From Bathymodiolus japonicus methanotrophic gill symbiont (GTDB lineage: Bacteria > Pseudomonadota > Gammaproteobacteria > Methylococcales > Methylomonadaceae): a DNA stretch of 60,230 bases. The first letter of the stretch is position 1. Every line of letters begins with the position of its first letter. The notes below the pieces were generated by a model that did not search any database, was not told the origin of the DNA, and saw nothing but the letters and a program-made list of their open reading frames with translations. A program made the position numbers and the translations under genes. The DNA lies in contig NZ_BLYC01000021.1 in the NCBI RefSeq assembly GCF_019721995.1, positions 1 to 60,230 of the forward strand, read 5' to 3'. Positions 36,564-44,423 of this stretch are shown piece by piece.

Positions 36564-37377
36564 GGTTCTGTCGCATAAAGTTCACTTCTCCGTGTTACCT
36601 GCTATCATGAGTCTCAATTCGAATAAAATAAGGTTCATATGCTTAGTTTTAAATGGCGTCATTTTGAAAAAGAAATCATTCTCCTAAATGTCAGATGGTA
36701 CTTGGCTTATCCACTCAGTTATCGCAATCTTGAGGAAATAGCTGAAGAACGAGGCTATCATGTTGACCACAGCACCCTTAATCGGTGGTTGATAAATTAT
36801 GCACCTGAATTAGAGAAAGAATTTCATAAAAAGAAGCGTCCTGTTAATGGACGGTGGCGGATGGATGAAACCTATATTAAAGTCAAAGTAGAGTGGAAAT
36901 ATTTTTATCGTGCCGTTGATAAAGAAGGCAATACCATTGACTTCTTACTCACCGCAAAGCGTGATATGAAAGCAGCCAAGCGCTTTTTTAAGAAAGCCAT
37001 TAAGAGAAATGGCCGCCCTGAATTAGTCAATATTGATAAGAGTGGTTCCAATAAAGCAGCGCTTAATAGCATCAATAAGGAAGACTCAGATACCCCTAAA
37101 GTGGAACCCATTGTAATCCGTCAATGTAAATATTTGAATAATATTATCGAACAAGATCATAGGAACATTAAACGAATAACTCGCCCTATGTTGGGTTTTA
37201 AAAACTTCCATAGGGCCCAAAAAACATTAGCAGGTATTGAGATAATGAAAATGATCAAAAAAGGACAAATGTTCGGAGGGGATGGTTTGTCTCCTGCAGG
37301 ACAGTTTTATTCATTAGCTGCATAAAGGTCAGTTATAACCAAGTTTTGCCGTCACGATAAGTTCTTGCCACAGAACC
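36564..37377 (+). mobile_element. IS6-family element, second type (IS6-B)
   Basis: GGTTCTGTCGCA at 36564 and TGCCACAGAACC ending at 37377 bound 814 bp. The termini match the first IS6 type but the transposase is clearly different. There is no target duplication (cttgaaca and ccaggtta). Confidence 0.9.
36639..37325 (+). CDS. IS6-family transposase (IS6-B)
   Basis: The 228-aa protein has the family start MLSFKWRHFEKEIILLNVRW and the DDE regions RMDETYIKVKV, NIDKSGSNKAAL and IIEQDHRNIKR. The extra segment KEDSDTPKVEP before the third region is absent from the first IS6 type. The start ATG 36639 follows AAATAAGG. This gene is the probable ancestor of the 275-bp MITEs. Confidence 0.92.
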   Translation: MLSFKWRHFEKEIILLNVRWYLAYPLSYRNLEEIAEERGYHVDHSTLNRWLINYAPELEKEFHKKKRPVNGRWRMDETYIKVKVEWKYFYRAVDKEGNTIDFLLTAKRDMKAAKRFFKKAIKRNGRPELVNIDKSGSNKAALNSINKEDSDTPKVEPIVIRQCKYLNNIIEQDHRNIKRITRPMLGFKNFHRAQKTLAGIEIMKMIKKGQMFGGDGLSPAGQFYSLAA

Positions 37378-37515
37378 CCAGGTTAGAAAGTAGCCCTGTT
37401 TATGAAGGGATTAAGACTGACCTTTTCAGGATTTCGTATTTATAATCCCCCAGCAAATCCAGACAAGAAATCAAAGCAATCTTATTCCAAATTAGTTACT
37501 ATTTGTAAAAAATTG
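37378..37515. other. Short gene-free gap
   Basis: The 138 bp between IS6-B and the 176-bp MITE contain no recognisable gene. It may contain the left end of the IS3 element, whose boundary I could not fix. Confidence 0.4.
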
Positions 37516-37691
37516 GTAACTACTCAGCGTAATTTAAACTCATAACAGATTGATTTAAAATAATAATTAATGTATCTCTCTGAATTTTAGTCCAATTTTC
37601 ACCCCTTTTTAAAGGTGAAAATGACTAAAGTAAGGTTAAATTAAAATATATCCATTTGATTTTAAAGTTAAAAAACACGCTGAGTAGTTAC
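37516..37691. repeat. 176-bp MITE, copy 2
   Basis: It has GTAACTACTCAGCGT ends and a perfect 8-bp target duplication AAAAATTG (37508-37515 and 37692-37699). It lies 18 bp before the IS3 orfA start and so splits the IS3 leader. Confidence 0.95.
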
Positions 37692-37709
37692 AAAAATTGG
37701 AGTATTAAA

Positions 37710-39034
37710 ATGAGCAGAAAAAGAACGGTCTACAGTGCTGAATTTAAAAGCAAGTTGGTATTAGAAGTTTTAAAGAATGAAAAAACACTGCAAGAAATTG
37801 CCAGTGCAAATAACATCACACCTAAGAACCTACAAAACTGGAAAAAAATATTCTTAGACAATGCAGAAATAGCAATGGAGCCCTCCAAAGCCGTTAAAGA
37901 TTACAAAGAGGATCTATTAGCAGCTCAAGAACAAAATGAGATGCTCACAAAAATCGTAGGAAAAATGACGGTTGAAAAGGAGTGGCTCGAAAAAAAGCTA
38001 AAAAGCTTGGACTCATCTGATAGAAAACAGTTGATTGAGCCCAAGCTTAACACTCTACCTCTAACACAGCAGTGTGCATTATTAGGATTAAATAGAAGCA
38101 ATCTCTATTACAAAAAAAGAGAGAATAAAAAGAAAGAAGAGATCAAAACTCAGATTAATCACATTTTTAAAGACATCCCTATTTATGGTGCGGCTAAAGT
38201 ACACCAGCAGTTGCTTGAGGATGGTTTTAAAGTCAGTTTAAACACGGTGGCGAGTTATCCGGTAGCAGATGGGCTTGAAAGCCGTATTAGCGGTTAAACA
38301 AGTCAATACAACGATCCCCATAAAAGAACATAAAAAATATACTTATAAGCTTAGAGATCTTGATATATCACACGCTAACCAAGTTTGGAGCACAGATATA
38401 ACCTATATTAAAACCAAAGAAGGGATGGTTTATTTAGCGGCGATTATTGATTGGCACTCAAAAGCAGTGCTCGCCCATAAAATATCAAACACAATGGATT
38501 CTTTTTTAGTTATGGATGTATTACTCGATGTTCAAGTTTTCAGCTATAACTGGGCTAAGAAAAGTAAATTTTTCCGGCTTTGTTTTATAAGTGATTGATT
38601 TACAATGATGTTGATGCTTTCTTTGTCAGTAAAATTATCAATAAAATCAATCAGTTAAAAAACTTTAACATCGAGTATTAGATGAAGCGCTTTCTCTCTA
38701 CGGAACACCTGAAATTTTTAATACGGATCAAGGCAGTCAATACACCAGTGAAATTCATACCCAACGACTAAAAAACAAAGGCATTACTATTTCTATGGAT
38801 GGAAAAGGACGAGCAACGGATAATATTTGTATTGAACGGTTTTGGCGAAGTGCAAAATGTGAGCGTATTTATTTAAATGAATATGGTTCAATTAGAGCGT
38901 TAATAGAAGATGTTGATGACTATATTGAGTTTTATAATCATCAACGGTTTCATGAAACCCTGGACTATAAAAAACCAATGAATGTATATAGAGAAAGTAT
39001 TTTAGCTAATGAACAGCAGAATGAAGCGGCTTAG
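37710..39034 (+). pseudogene. IS3-family transposase, frameshifted and interrupted
   Basis: OrfA starts at ATG 37710 (MSRKRTVYSAEFKSKLVLEV, helix-turn-helix and leucine-zipper part). It runs directly into the OrfB start (LLGLNRSNLYYKKR...PIYGAAKVHQQLL). A frameshift near 38262 breaks VASY/MGLKAVLAVKQVNTT. The catalytic regions STDITYIK, FNTDQGSQYTS and GRATDNICIERFW follow, the latter two after a 150-bp MITE at 38526. It is inactive. Confidence 0.88.
38526..38675. repeat. 150-bp MITE with TA-flanked inverted ends
   Basis: Ends CTCGATGTTCAAGTTTT and the inverse CTCGATGTTAAAGTTTT enclose an AT-rich body. The flanks are TATTA on both sides, so the duplication is TATTA or, in the Tc1/IS630 manner, TA. 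Either reading restores the IS3 frame (MDVL(L)DEALSLYG). The ends match the IS left end at 32599. Confidence 0.85.
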
Positions 39035-39207
39035 GAATATGGAATAAGGATTGTTGAAAAATCTGTCTTGACTCTTTGGGGTGCTATAATTCTCCGTAAT
39101 GCTGGTTGGTCAATAATTTGTGATATTTCGAAATCAGAAGCAACCGCCATCCCCCGCTCTATTTTTTCAATAATAGGCTGTTGGTTACTATTTATTTCTA
39201 AAGCTTC

Positions 39208-39500
39208 GGGGAGTCGCTATTTTTGCGAAAGCTTGTTTTGGGCATCCCAGCCCAAGCAAGCAGAAAAAACTTAACGCGACCACTTATGCCTCCGGCGGCC
39301 CCGATTCGTCCTCGTCACCTCGTCCCGACCCAACAAGGGGTCGGAACATAGGCTCCAAATGACTTGACGCCGTGTCGGATGGCCTTTTATTTTGTCTCCA
39401 CCTTCGCTAACGCTCAGACTCCGACAAAACAACGGCCCTACGGCTATCGCGGACTAAAAATCTTCACTTCGCTAAAGCTCCGTTTCCAGGATTTTCAGCG
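39208..39500 (+). repeat. R2 element inside the ChaN-like gene
   Basis: This 293-bp copy has flanks that rejoin as KKDS-EALEINSNQQ, with no duplication or loss. Confidence 0.95.
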
Positions 39501-39654
39501 AGAGTCTTTTTTTAGGTAACCTTTTATTAAAGATTGAAAGAACTCAATTGATTCAGGGTGACGGTGTTGTTCGCCAATAATTGTAATGGAGTGAGGTTTT
39601 ATAGAATTAAAAATAGGTTCGCTATTCCCAGCAGTAACGAGGTTAGGGAATAGC

Positions 39655-39685
39655 AATAATATGATATAGTATGATATGAGACTAT
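39655..39685. promoter_or_regulatory. ATATGATAT repeats downstream of par genes
   Basis: ATATGATAT-AGT-ATGATATGAG overlaps the end of parB and the start of the ChaN-like gene. It uses the same heptamer as the cluster upstream of parA, in inverted sense. It may be a second partner-binding site. Confidence 0.5.
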
Positions 39686-39696
39686 ATCGAATCATA

Positions 39697-40008
39697 CTAC
39701 TTTGTTAGCTCTTTGATTTTATTATCAATTTCTTTCTCTATTAAATCAATACAAAACTTCTGCATGCTATCTGGTGTGTTTTCAGCAATAAATTTAAGCT
39801 TCAATAAATAAGGCTCTGATAGCCTTAAATTATAAGTTTTCTTAACATCATCACGAACACCTTTATCTTCCCAAGAGTAAGAGTATTTTCTCTTCACGGC
39901 TTCTTTTTTAGGTGCTGTTTTTTCCTCTGCACCTGATAAAAAGTCATCTAAATCAGCTGCAGATTTAGATTTACCAGGTAATTTACTTTTTAACTCACTC
40001 ATCGCCAA
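39697..40008 (-). CDS. Small ParB-like partition partner
   Basis: The 103-aa protein overlaps the parA stop by 14 bp. The N-terminal half is charged and disordered (LPGKSKSAADLDDFLSGAEE). The C-terminal part TYNLRLSEPYLLKLKFIAEN then TPDSMQKFCIDLIEKEIDNK looks like a short DNA-binding fold of ribbon-helix-helix type. Small proteins of this type pair with ParA in type Ib systems, where they bind the centromere and repress the operon. The role is inferred from context. Confidence 0.65.
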   Translation of the reverse strand: MAMSELKSKLPGKSKSAADLDDFLSGAEEKTAPKKEAVKRKYSYSWEDKGVRDDVKKTYNLRLSEPYLLKLKFIAENTPDSMQKFCIDLIEKEIDNKIKELTK

Positions 40009-40642
40009 ATACCTCTTCGTACAATAATTCCATTTCGGCTGCTGCCTTTTGATCTTTAGGCTTCAACTCTGCTATTGATAAACCATCTTTCGCTGCCTTT
40101 CTGTATGCAATACGATCACGAATGATTGATTCAGATAAATCTAGGTTATCGAAGTCATTTAATAATTTAGCCGTATCATTAGATTCATGAACAGATGGGT
40201 TTGTAGATGCCCTACTGATAATTACTTTAGCAACTAAATCAGGATTAAATGCCTTTGCTGTATCAACCAGTTCTTCCATTTGGTTTAGTGTCCAAATATC
40301 AAATTGAGAAGGTTGAATAGGTACAAATAATCTTTCAGTAACAACTAATGCTGAACGTAACTCAATTGAATCACGACCACCAGCATCAATAATAATATCT
40401 TCGTAGCGGCTTGCTAAATCTTGAACTTCTTTAGGTAGGCCTTTTCCGAATTTTTGAACACAAGCAACACGAGGCGTAATGCCTTCCTCATCTCTACTTT
40501 GTGCCCAATAATTTGCACTACCTTGAGGATCAGTATCGATTAACAATACATCACGACCTGTTAAAGCTCTCATTGCAGCCATGTTGGTTGCAATGGTTGT
40601 TTTACCAGTACCACCTTTTTCTCCACCGATTAAAATAATCAT
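39995..40642 (-). CDS. parA: ParA-family partition ATPase
   Basis: The 215-aa protein has the deviant Walker A GGEKGGTGKTTIATN at the very N-terminus, Walker A' LLIDTDPQGS, and a Walker B-like DIIIDAGGRD. The short length without an N-terminal helix-turn-helix fits type Ib ParA or ParF. It moves plasmid copies over the nucleoid with its centromere-binding partner. Transcription starts from the repeat-rich region 40643-40725. The frame is intact. Confidence 0.85.
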   Translation of the reverse strand: MIILIGGEKGGTGKTTIATNMAAMRALTGRDVLLIDTDPQGSANYWAQSRDEEGITPRVACVQKFGKGLPKEVQDLASRYEDIIIDAGGRDSIELRSALVVTERLFVPIQPSQFDIWTLNQMEELVDTAKAFNPDLVAKVIISRASTNPSVHESNDTAKLLNDFDNLDLSESIIRDRIAYRKAAKDGLSIAELKPKDQKAAAEMELLYEEVFGDE

Positions 40643-40725
40643 CTCATCTCATATTGAATTATGTCATCCCATATCATTTCAAATCGTATGAAATAATATG
40701 AAGTCATATCATATCATATTGTCTA
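40643..40725. promoter_or_regulatory. Putative centromere/operator upstream of parA
   Basis: Clustered CATAT motifs in both orientations include tcatctcatattg, tcatcccatatcatttc and the run gtcatatcatatcatattg. This lies directly before parA, as expected for a parS/operator bound by the small partner. Confidence 0.65.
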
Positions 40726-40975
40726 TTTATGATGCTCAGAATGAATTTAGTTTTGTTTTCCAATTAGATACCTCTTCTCATTTAATCTATAGCCGACGAC
40801 ACCCAAACACTAAAAGCCCCTTATAGTTGAAAACCAATAATAGGGGATGCTAAATCTTGTAAGTGTTTATTGCCATCAATAAACACAATGGCGACTTTTG
40901 GTGGGAGGGGGCGGTATAAATTAATAAATGCCTTTGGCATACAACTCTTCTTAAAATACTAAAAGATAGAGAATT
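40726..40975. other. Gene-free spacer
   Basis: I see no gene. A weak stem (ccccttat...ataatagggg, about 40825-40850) may terminate one of the flanking units. Confidence 0.4.
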
Positions 40976-41476
40976 TTAGTGCAGCGTTTTATTTTTCTTT
41001 ACGTACAAACTCTCAATTAAGTTTAGCGTTGCCAGCATCATATTTTGAGTCATTTCTATATAAGGAATACGAGCAGGGTGCTCATTAGCATAATCAACAA
41101 TAGAGTCTTTTAACACATCATAAAATTTACGCTGCACAATAGTAAATTGGGGTAGGGTGATTTGATTATTTTTAATAGCCGTTAAACCAGCCTGAATCTC
41201 TCCCATTTTTTCAATGATCCATTCTTCTGTTTGTGAATTAGCTTTACCAAAAGCATAGCTATAAACACACAAATAATCGAAACATAAATCCATAAAGTAA
41301 GCACCCATATCTCGATTATTATTATCAATAACTCCAGAAAAAATATTAAATATTGTTCCTGATAGGGCAGGTTGTTCAATATGGAAGTCAGTAAGGATTT
41401 GCTGGCCTTCAATTTCATTAAGGTTTCGGGCGTAAGTGATGGCTGAATAGAGGTCTTTGTCTGATAAGGGAGTCAT
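40976..41476 (-). CDS. Unknown plasmid protein (166 aa)
   Basis: It is predicted all-helical, with no signal peptide or clear membrane segment. Distinct stretches are YSAITYARNLNEIEGQQIL and YFMDLCFDYLCVYSYAFGKA. It lies between the repA/zinc-ribbon unit and the par operon on the same strand, so a backbone function (maintenance or copy control) is plausible. The family is not recognised. Confidence 0.6.
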   Translation of the reverse strand: MTPLSDKDLYSAITYARNLNEIEGQQILTDFHIEQPALSGTIFNIFSGVIDNNNRDMGAYFMDLCFDYLCVYSYAFGKANSQTEEWIIEKMGEIQAGLTAIKNNQITLPQFTIVQRKFYDVLKDSIVDYANEHPARIPYIEMTQNMMLATLNLIESLYVKKNKTLH

Positions 41477-41505
41477 GGCTTGTTAAGTAGTAATTAATTT
41501 TATAT

Positions 41506-41655
41506 TTAGGATAACAGCTGAACTGTACGACATTTCAGATACTCACTACAACCCCAAAATTTCTTTCCTTGATTATCTCCACGATTAGCAGTTCCTAGTA
41601 TCATTTCTTTGCCACATTTAGGGCAAGAATTAATTAAGTGGACTTCCCCAACGCA
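41506..41655 (-). CDS. Topoisomerase-type zinc ribbon peptide
   Basis: The complement encodes INSCPKCGKEMILGTANRGD, then NQGKKFWGCSEYLKCRTVQL and a stop at 41506. Two CxxC-like pairs with GKKFWGCSEYLKC match the small zinc ribbons (zf-C4_Topoisom) found at topoisomerase I C-termini and as stand-alone proteins. It overlaps the repA 3' end in another frame. No ATG, GTG or TTG occurs between the upstream stop and the first Cys, so either the start is unconventional or the gene is a remnant. Confidence 0.45.
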   Translation of the reverse strand, partial: CVGEVHLINSCPKCGKEMILGTANRGDNQGKKFWGCSEYLKCRTVQLLS

Positions 41656-42575
41656 TCCCTCAACCCCTTAATCCTACTCTCAGCCTGATCATAATTTTCC
41701 CCAGGCTTAGCCAGCTTCTCAACCTCTTTTTTACTAACATGCTTGGGTAGTTGATTAGGTGCTTTGTTTTCTTTAGGAGGTTCTTTTCTTGTAAACATAA
41801 CCACATCATTTTTCATTGATATGTTGTATTCAGGCAGGTTATTTTTTTCAACTAATTTAGTTATATTAAACCGTAATTTATTTAGTGGCGAATTCGAGCC
41901 TATCTTTTCTTTAAGTTTATTTAATCCAATCTTCCAAGCTACTTGATTACCGCAATGCTTTCGAGCTAACTCATACAACCTACGATCTGTTGGCTTCCTA
42001 ATGCTGAAATACTTCCGATCTATACTAAGTACCGCATTACCTAAAACAGAACTATAAAACCACTCAGACAAAACTACCTCTACGGCAACCATCCTTCCAT
42101 CTTTTCCTTCTTTGACGATACTCCAGCTATCAATCAATCCAAATTCAGAAAGAACTTCTTTTCCATTTGTTTGTATATCAGTTTCAATCCGGGTTCCACT
42201 TAATCTCTCTAACCCATCTTTTAACTGAATATAAGATTTACCGTTAATCTTTTTATCTGTAGAAAGTAAATAATCGTACGCTGTAAACCTCACTCTATTA
42301 GATATACGCTCACCATTATTTTTTGCATTCATCAAACAAGATGTAAGATAAAGCAATATATCCTTATCATGGATCGTAGCTAATCCTGTATAGCTGGGTT
42401 TAATTTTGATCGTATTCCCGTTGTGCTCATACACCAACATTCGATGGTCAGGCTTAGTTGAGAGACTAAATACAGGATGTTCCATAGAAGCGGTGTCATC
42501 CTTATAAGTATCAAAGACATCACAGATAAAGAAATCCGTTTGTTTATGCTTATCAGGAGAAAGAAAGTCAGCCAT
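41634..42575 (-). CDS. repA: RepA/RPA-family plasmid replication initiator
   Basis: The 313-aa protein is of the replication initiator protein A family. The diagnostic N-terminal blocks are QTDFFICDVFDTYKDDTASM, then MEHPVFSLSTKPDHRM, and IKPSYTGLATIHDKDILLYL. Winged-helix segments follow (RLYELARKHCGNQVAWKIGL), with a charged tail. It binds the iterons at 42694-42750 to start replication. The start follows two 20-bp direct repeats that are probable operators. The frame is intact, so this second origin may work. Confidence 0.87.
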   Translation of the reverse strand: MADFLSPDKHKQTDFFICDVFDTYKDDTASMEHPVFSLSTKPDHRMLVYEHNGNTIKIKPSYTGLATIHDKDILLYLTSCLMNAKNNGERISNRVRFTAYDYLLSTDKKINGKSYIQLKDGLERLSGTRIETDIQTNGKEVLSEFGLIDSWSIVKEGKDGRMVAVEVVLSEWFYSSVLGNAVLSIDRKYFSIRKPTDRRLYELARKHCGNQVAWKIGLNKLKEKIGSNSPLNKLRFNITKLVEKNNLPEYNISMKNDVVMFTRKEPPKENKAPNQLPKHVSKKEVEKLAKPGENYDQAESRIKGLRDALGKST

Positions 42576-42576
42576 A

Positions 42577-42641
42577 ACTATTGAGGTATCAGGAATAAAA
42601 CATTATGATGCACTATACAATACTATTGAGGTATCAGGAAT
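42577..42641. promoter_or_regulatory. Two direct repeats upstream of repA
   Basis: ACTATTGAGGTATCAGGAAT occurs at 42577-42596 and again at 42622-42641 (45-bp period, four turns). The first copy abuts the repA start codon. It is a likely operator pair for autoregulation. Confidence 0.7.
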
Positions 42642-42693
42642 TATTTATTTATTTTTCTATGTTTAATGCAAAAATAGAACTTAAAAATCAGAC

Positions 42694-42750
42694 TGTGACT
42701 TTGGGAACAGCATTGTGACTTTGGGAACGGTTTACTGTGACTTTAGGAAC
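42694..42750 (+). other. Replication origin 2: three iterons
   Basis: TGTGACTTTGGGAAC starts at 42694 and 42714, and TGTGACTTTAGGAAC at 42736 (spacing 20 and 22 bp). The block lies upstream of repA beside AT-rich DNA (42755-42880). Confidence 0.85.
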
Positions 42751-42887
42751 AGGTATGTTTCTATATCCTTTCTATAATCAAGCCTACAGATCTTTTTTTT
42801 ACCCTGTAACATATATTAACTATCTTTTAACTTATCTAACTTAGTTTTTATTTTAAATAATTATTAAAAACCAAAAAGAAAATGCCT

Positions 42888-43198
42888 TCATTTTCTTTCT
42901 TCTGCTAACTTCTTATGCTGCAAACAAACCCGAATCATTAGCCCATTTTGAATAGAATCTACCTTAGCTGGTTTACTGCACCGCTCACCAGTACCTGTAA
43001 TCGCCATGCAATCATATTCTCGGTGTAATAATTCATCATAAGTGTGCTTTAAATACCGGCAACTCGACTTTAAGCTTTCTACTTTACTGTCCGCATGCAC
43101 AGCCTTTAAATGCTCTTTATCGCGCTCCTGAACAAGCTTTAAGCCAATATTTTCTCTTTCTATTAACTTAGCTTCAATAATCAGCTTCTCAGCTTCTA
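42888..43198 (-). CDS. Unknown plasmid protein, start uncertain
   Basis: The GTG at 43100 gives a 70-aa protein (HADSKVESLKSSCRYLKHTY, with two Cys in CMAITGTGERCSKPAK and a third in RVCLQHKK). The frame is open upstream to about 43198 with coiled-coil-like sequence (EAEKLIIEAKLIERENIGLK) but no start codon, so the 5' end was probably lost at the junction near 43199. The spaced Cys/His suggest metal binding. The family is not recognised. Confidence 0.45.
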
Positions 43199-43320
43199 AA
43201 AAGGGATATTGACTATATCAATGCTCAAGCCGTGATAATGGCGCAAGAGGTTGGGAAAGTTGTTAGCGCAAGCGAAGCCCTAAGATATATCATTCAAAGA
43301 GACAGGAGCGCGAAAGTATG
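43199..43320 (+). pseudogene. 3' fragment of a gene preceding parA2
   Basis: The frame DIDYINAQAVIMAQEVGKVV, then SASEALRYIIQRDRSAKV, ends in TGA overlapping the next ATG (ATGA). Such coupling indicates that this was an upstream operon partner, for example a DNA-binding or mobilisation protein. The 5' part is lost at about 43199. Confidence 0.5.
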
Positions 43321-43953
43321 AAAGGTATAGTAATAGTTGGAACTAAGGGCGGAGTAGGGAAAACTTCTATAGCCCATCTTTTAGCGTTAGGCGCAGCATG
43401 GAAGAATACCCCTGCTTATTTAATGCACACAGACGACAGAGAGCCTATAGAGGTTAATGGGCGGCCTTATATGTATTATGATGCAAGAGAACCAGAAACC
43501 CTATCTACTCTAATGGGTGCAGCCATTAATAGTGATGGTTTTTGCATTGTTGATAGCGGTGGTAATCGCCCCAAGTTTGATAAATGGATAGCGGAAAGCG
43601 TTGATCTTGTTTTAATGCCTGTTATCCCAGACCCCGAAGGCGTGGACATGGCAATAAAACATATGCAACAACTAGAAGAGTACGGGGCTAAAAATGTAAG
43701 GTTCATTATGAATATGGTATCAAGTAATGAAAATGAACATTTACGCGACTTTAGGGAATATTTTTCTAAGCTTCCAGAGGGGAAGATTATCGGAAAAATT
43801 AAGAAAGTGGCAGCCGTTAAACGATTACGAGAAAGTGATATAGAGCCTTTTAAAACGCCGCCTAGTAATGTTAATAACCTATCAAGAGCATTATATTTTA
43901 CCGTTAAAGCAGCCCTTGAGAAAATCGAAGAAAAAGAAATAGAAGCGGAATAG
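43318..43953 (+). CDS. ParA/MinD-like P-loop ATPase
   Basis: The 211-aa protein has the deviant Walker A GTKGGVGKTSIAHL at the N-terminus and FCIVDSGGNRP as Walker B-like region, with a MPVIPDPEGVDMAIKHM switch region. Unusually, the A'-like region reads MHTDDREPI rather than DxDPQ. Its association with an upstream coupled partner suggests a partition or mobilisation role. It is distinct from parA at 39995. A 38-codon frame follows at 43955 but has no visible family. Confidence 0.7.
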   Translation: MKGIVIVGTKGGVGKTSIAHLLALGAAWKNTPAYLMHTDDREPIEVNGRPYMYYDAREPETLSTLMGAAINSDGFCIVDSGGNRPKFDKWIAESVDLVLMPVIPDPEGVDMAIKHMQQLEEYGAKNVRFIMNMVSSNENEHLRDFREYFSKLPEGKIIGKIKKVAAVKRLRESDIEPFKTPPSNVNNLSRALYFTVKAALEKIEEKEIEAE

Positions 43954-44141
43954 TATGATTGAATTATCAAAGGCATGTGTTATCAACTGTAACCTGCAAA
44001 CTCTTTGCCATTCGTTGCGATCTAGCCACATAAAGAGCCATGTGGGGCGACACACACCTCAAGGGTTATAAGGGTGTATTTTTGTGATAAAACGCCTGTA
44101 TACGCCACTAGGTTTGCTTTTCCTAACCACGCCCTTTTTAT
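43954..44141. other. Short spacer after the ParA-like gene
   Basis: An ATG at 43955 opens MIELSKACVINCNLQTLCHS for 38 codons. It could be a small gene coupled to the ATPase but has no independent support. Confidence 0.25.
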
Positions 44142-44404
44142 GGTTCTGTCGCAAAAACCAAAAATAGCCTATTACCTACGATCATAAGATTTAAGTTCAC
44201 CCAAAGTAGGTTTGCATGCTCAACTAAAAATGGCGCCATTTTTTAAGTAATTATTTTCCTGAACACCAGATCATACCTGGATTATCCATTCAATTATCCC
44301 GATAAGTTGATAATATTGTCTCCTGCATGATACTTTGTCATGAGAGGCATAAAAACAGGTTTATAGCCGAGTTTACACAAATACTTATCTTTTGCGACAG
44401 AACC
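44142..44404 (+). repeat. IS6-type MITE (263 bp)
   Basis: GGTTCTGTCGCA and GCGACAGAACC ends; same family as 14269 and 58106. It lies 19 bp before the ATPase gene and may carry or block its promoter. No target duplication is visible. Confidence 0.88.
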
Positions 44405-44423
44405 GAAAAAAGAGGGGGGGGCA

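Larger units (their letters stand above)
39060..39695 (-). pseudogene. ChaN-like (DUF399) exported protein split by R2
   Basis: ATG 39695 follows the parB stop by one base (TAG T ATG), so it is the third gene of the partition operon. The product starts with a signal peptide (SLISYYIILLLFPNLVTAGN). It continues ITIIGEQHRHPESIEFFQSL to LKKDS, is cut by R2 (39208-39500), and resumes in frame as EALEINSNQQPIIEKIERGM and SQIIDQPALRRII. The GE.H.hpes...ff and E...QQ..I patterns fit ChaN/DUF399 proteins, some of which bind haem. The 3' end is lost near the IS3 border. Confidence 0.65.

Noticed and set aside
38250-38300. Programmed frameshift between IS3 orfA and orfB
   Set aside because: orfA and the orfB start are already in one frame here. 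The shift lies well inside orfB, beside no slippery run, so it is a mutation.
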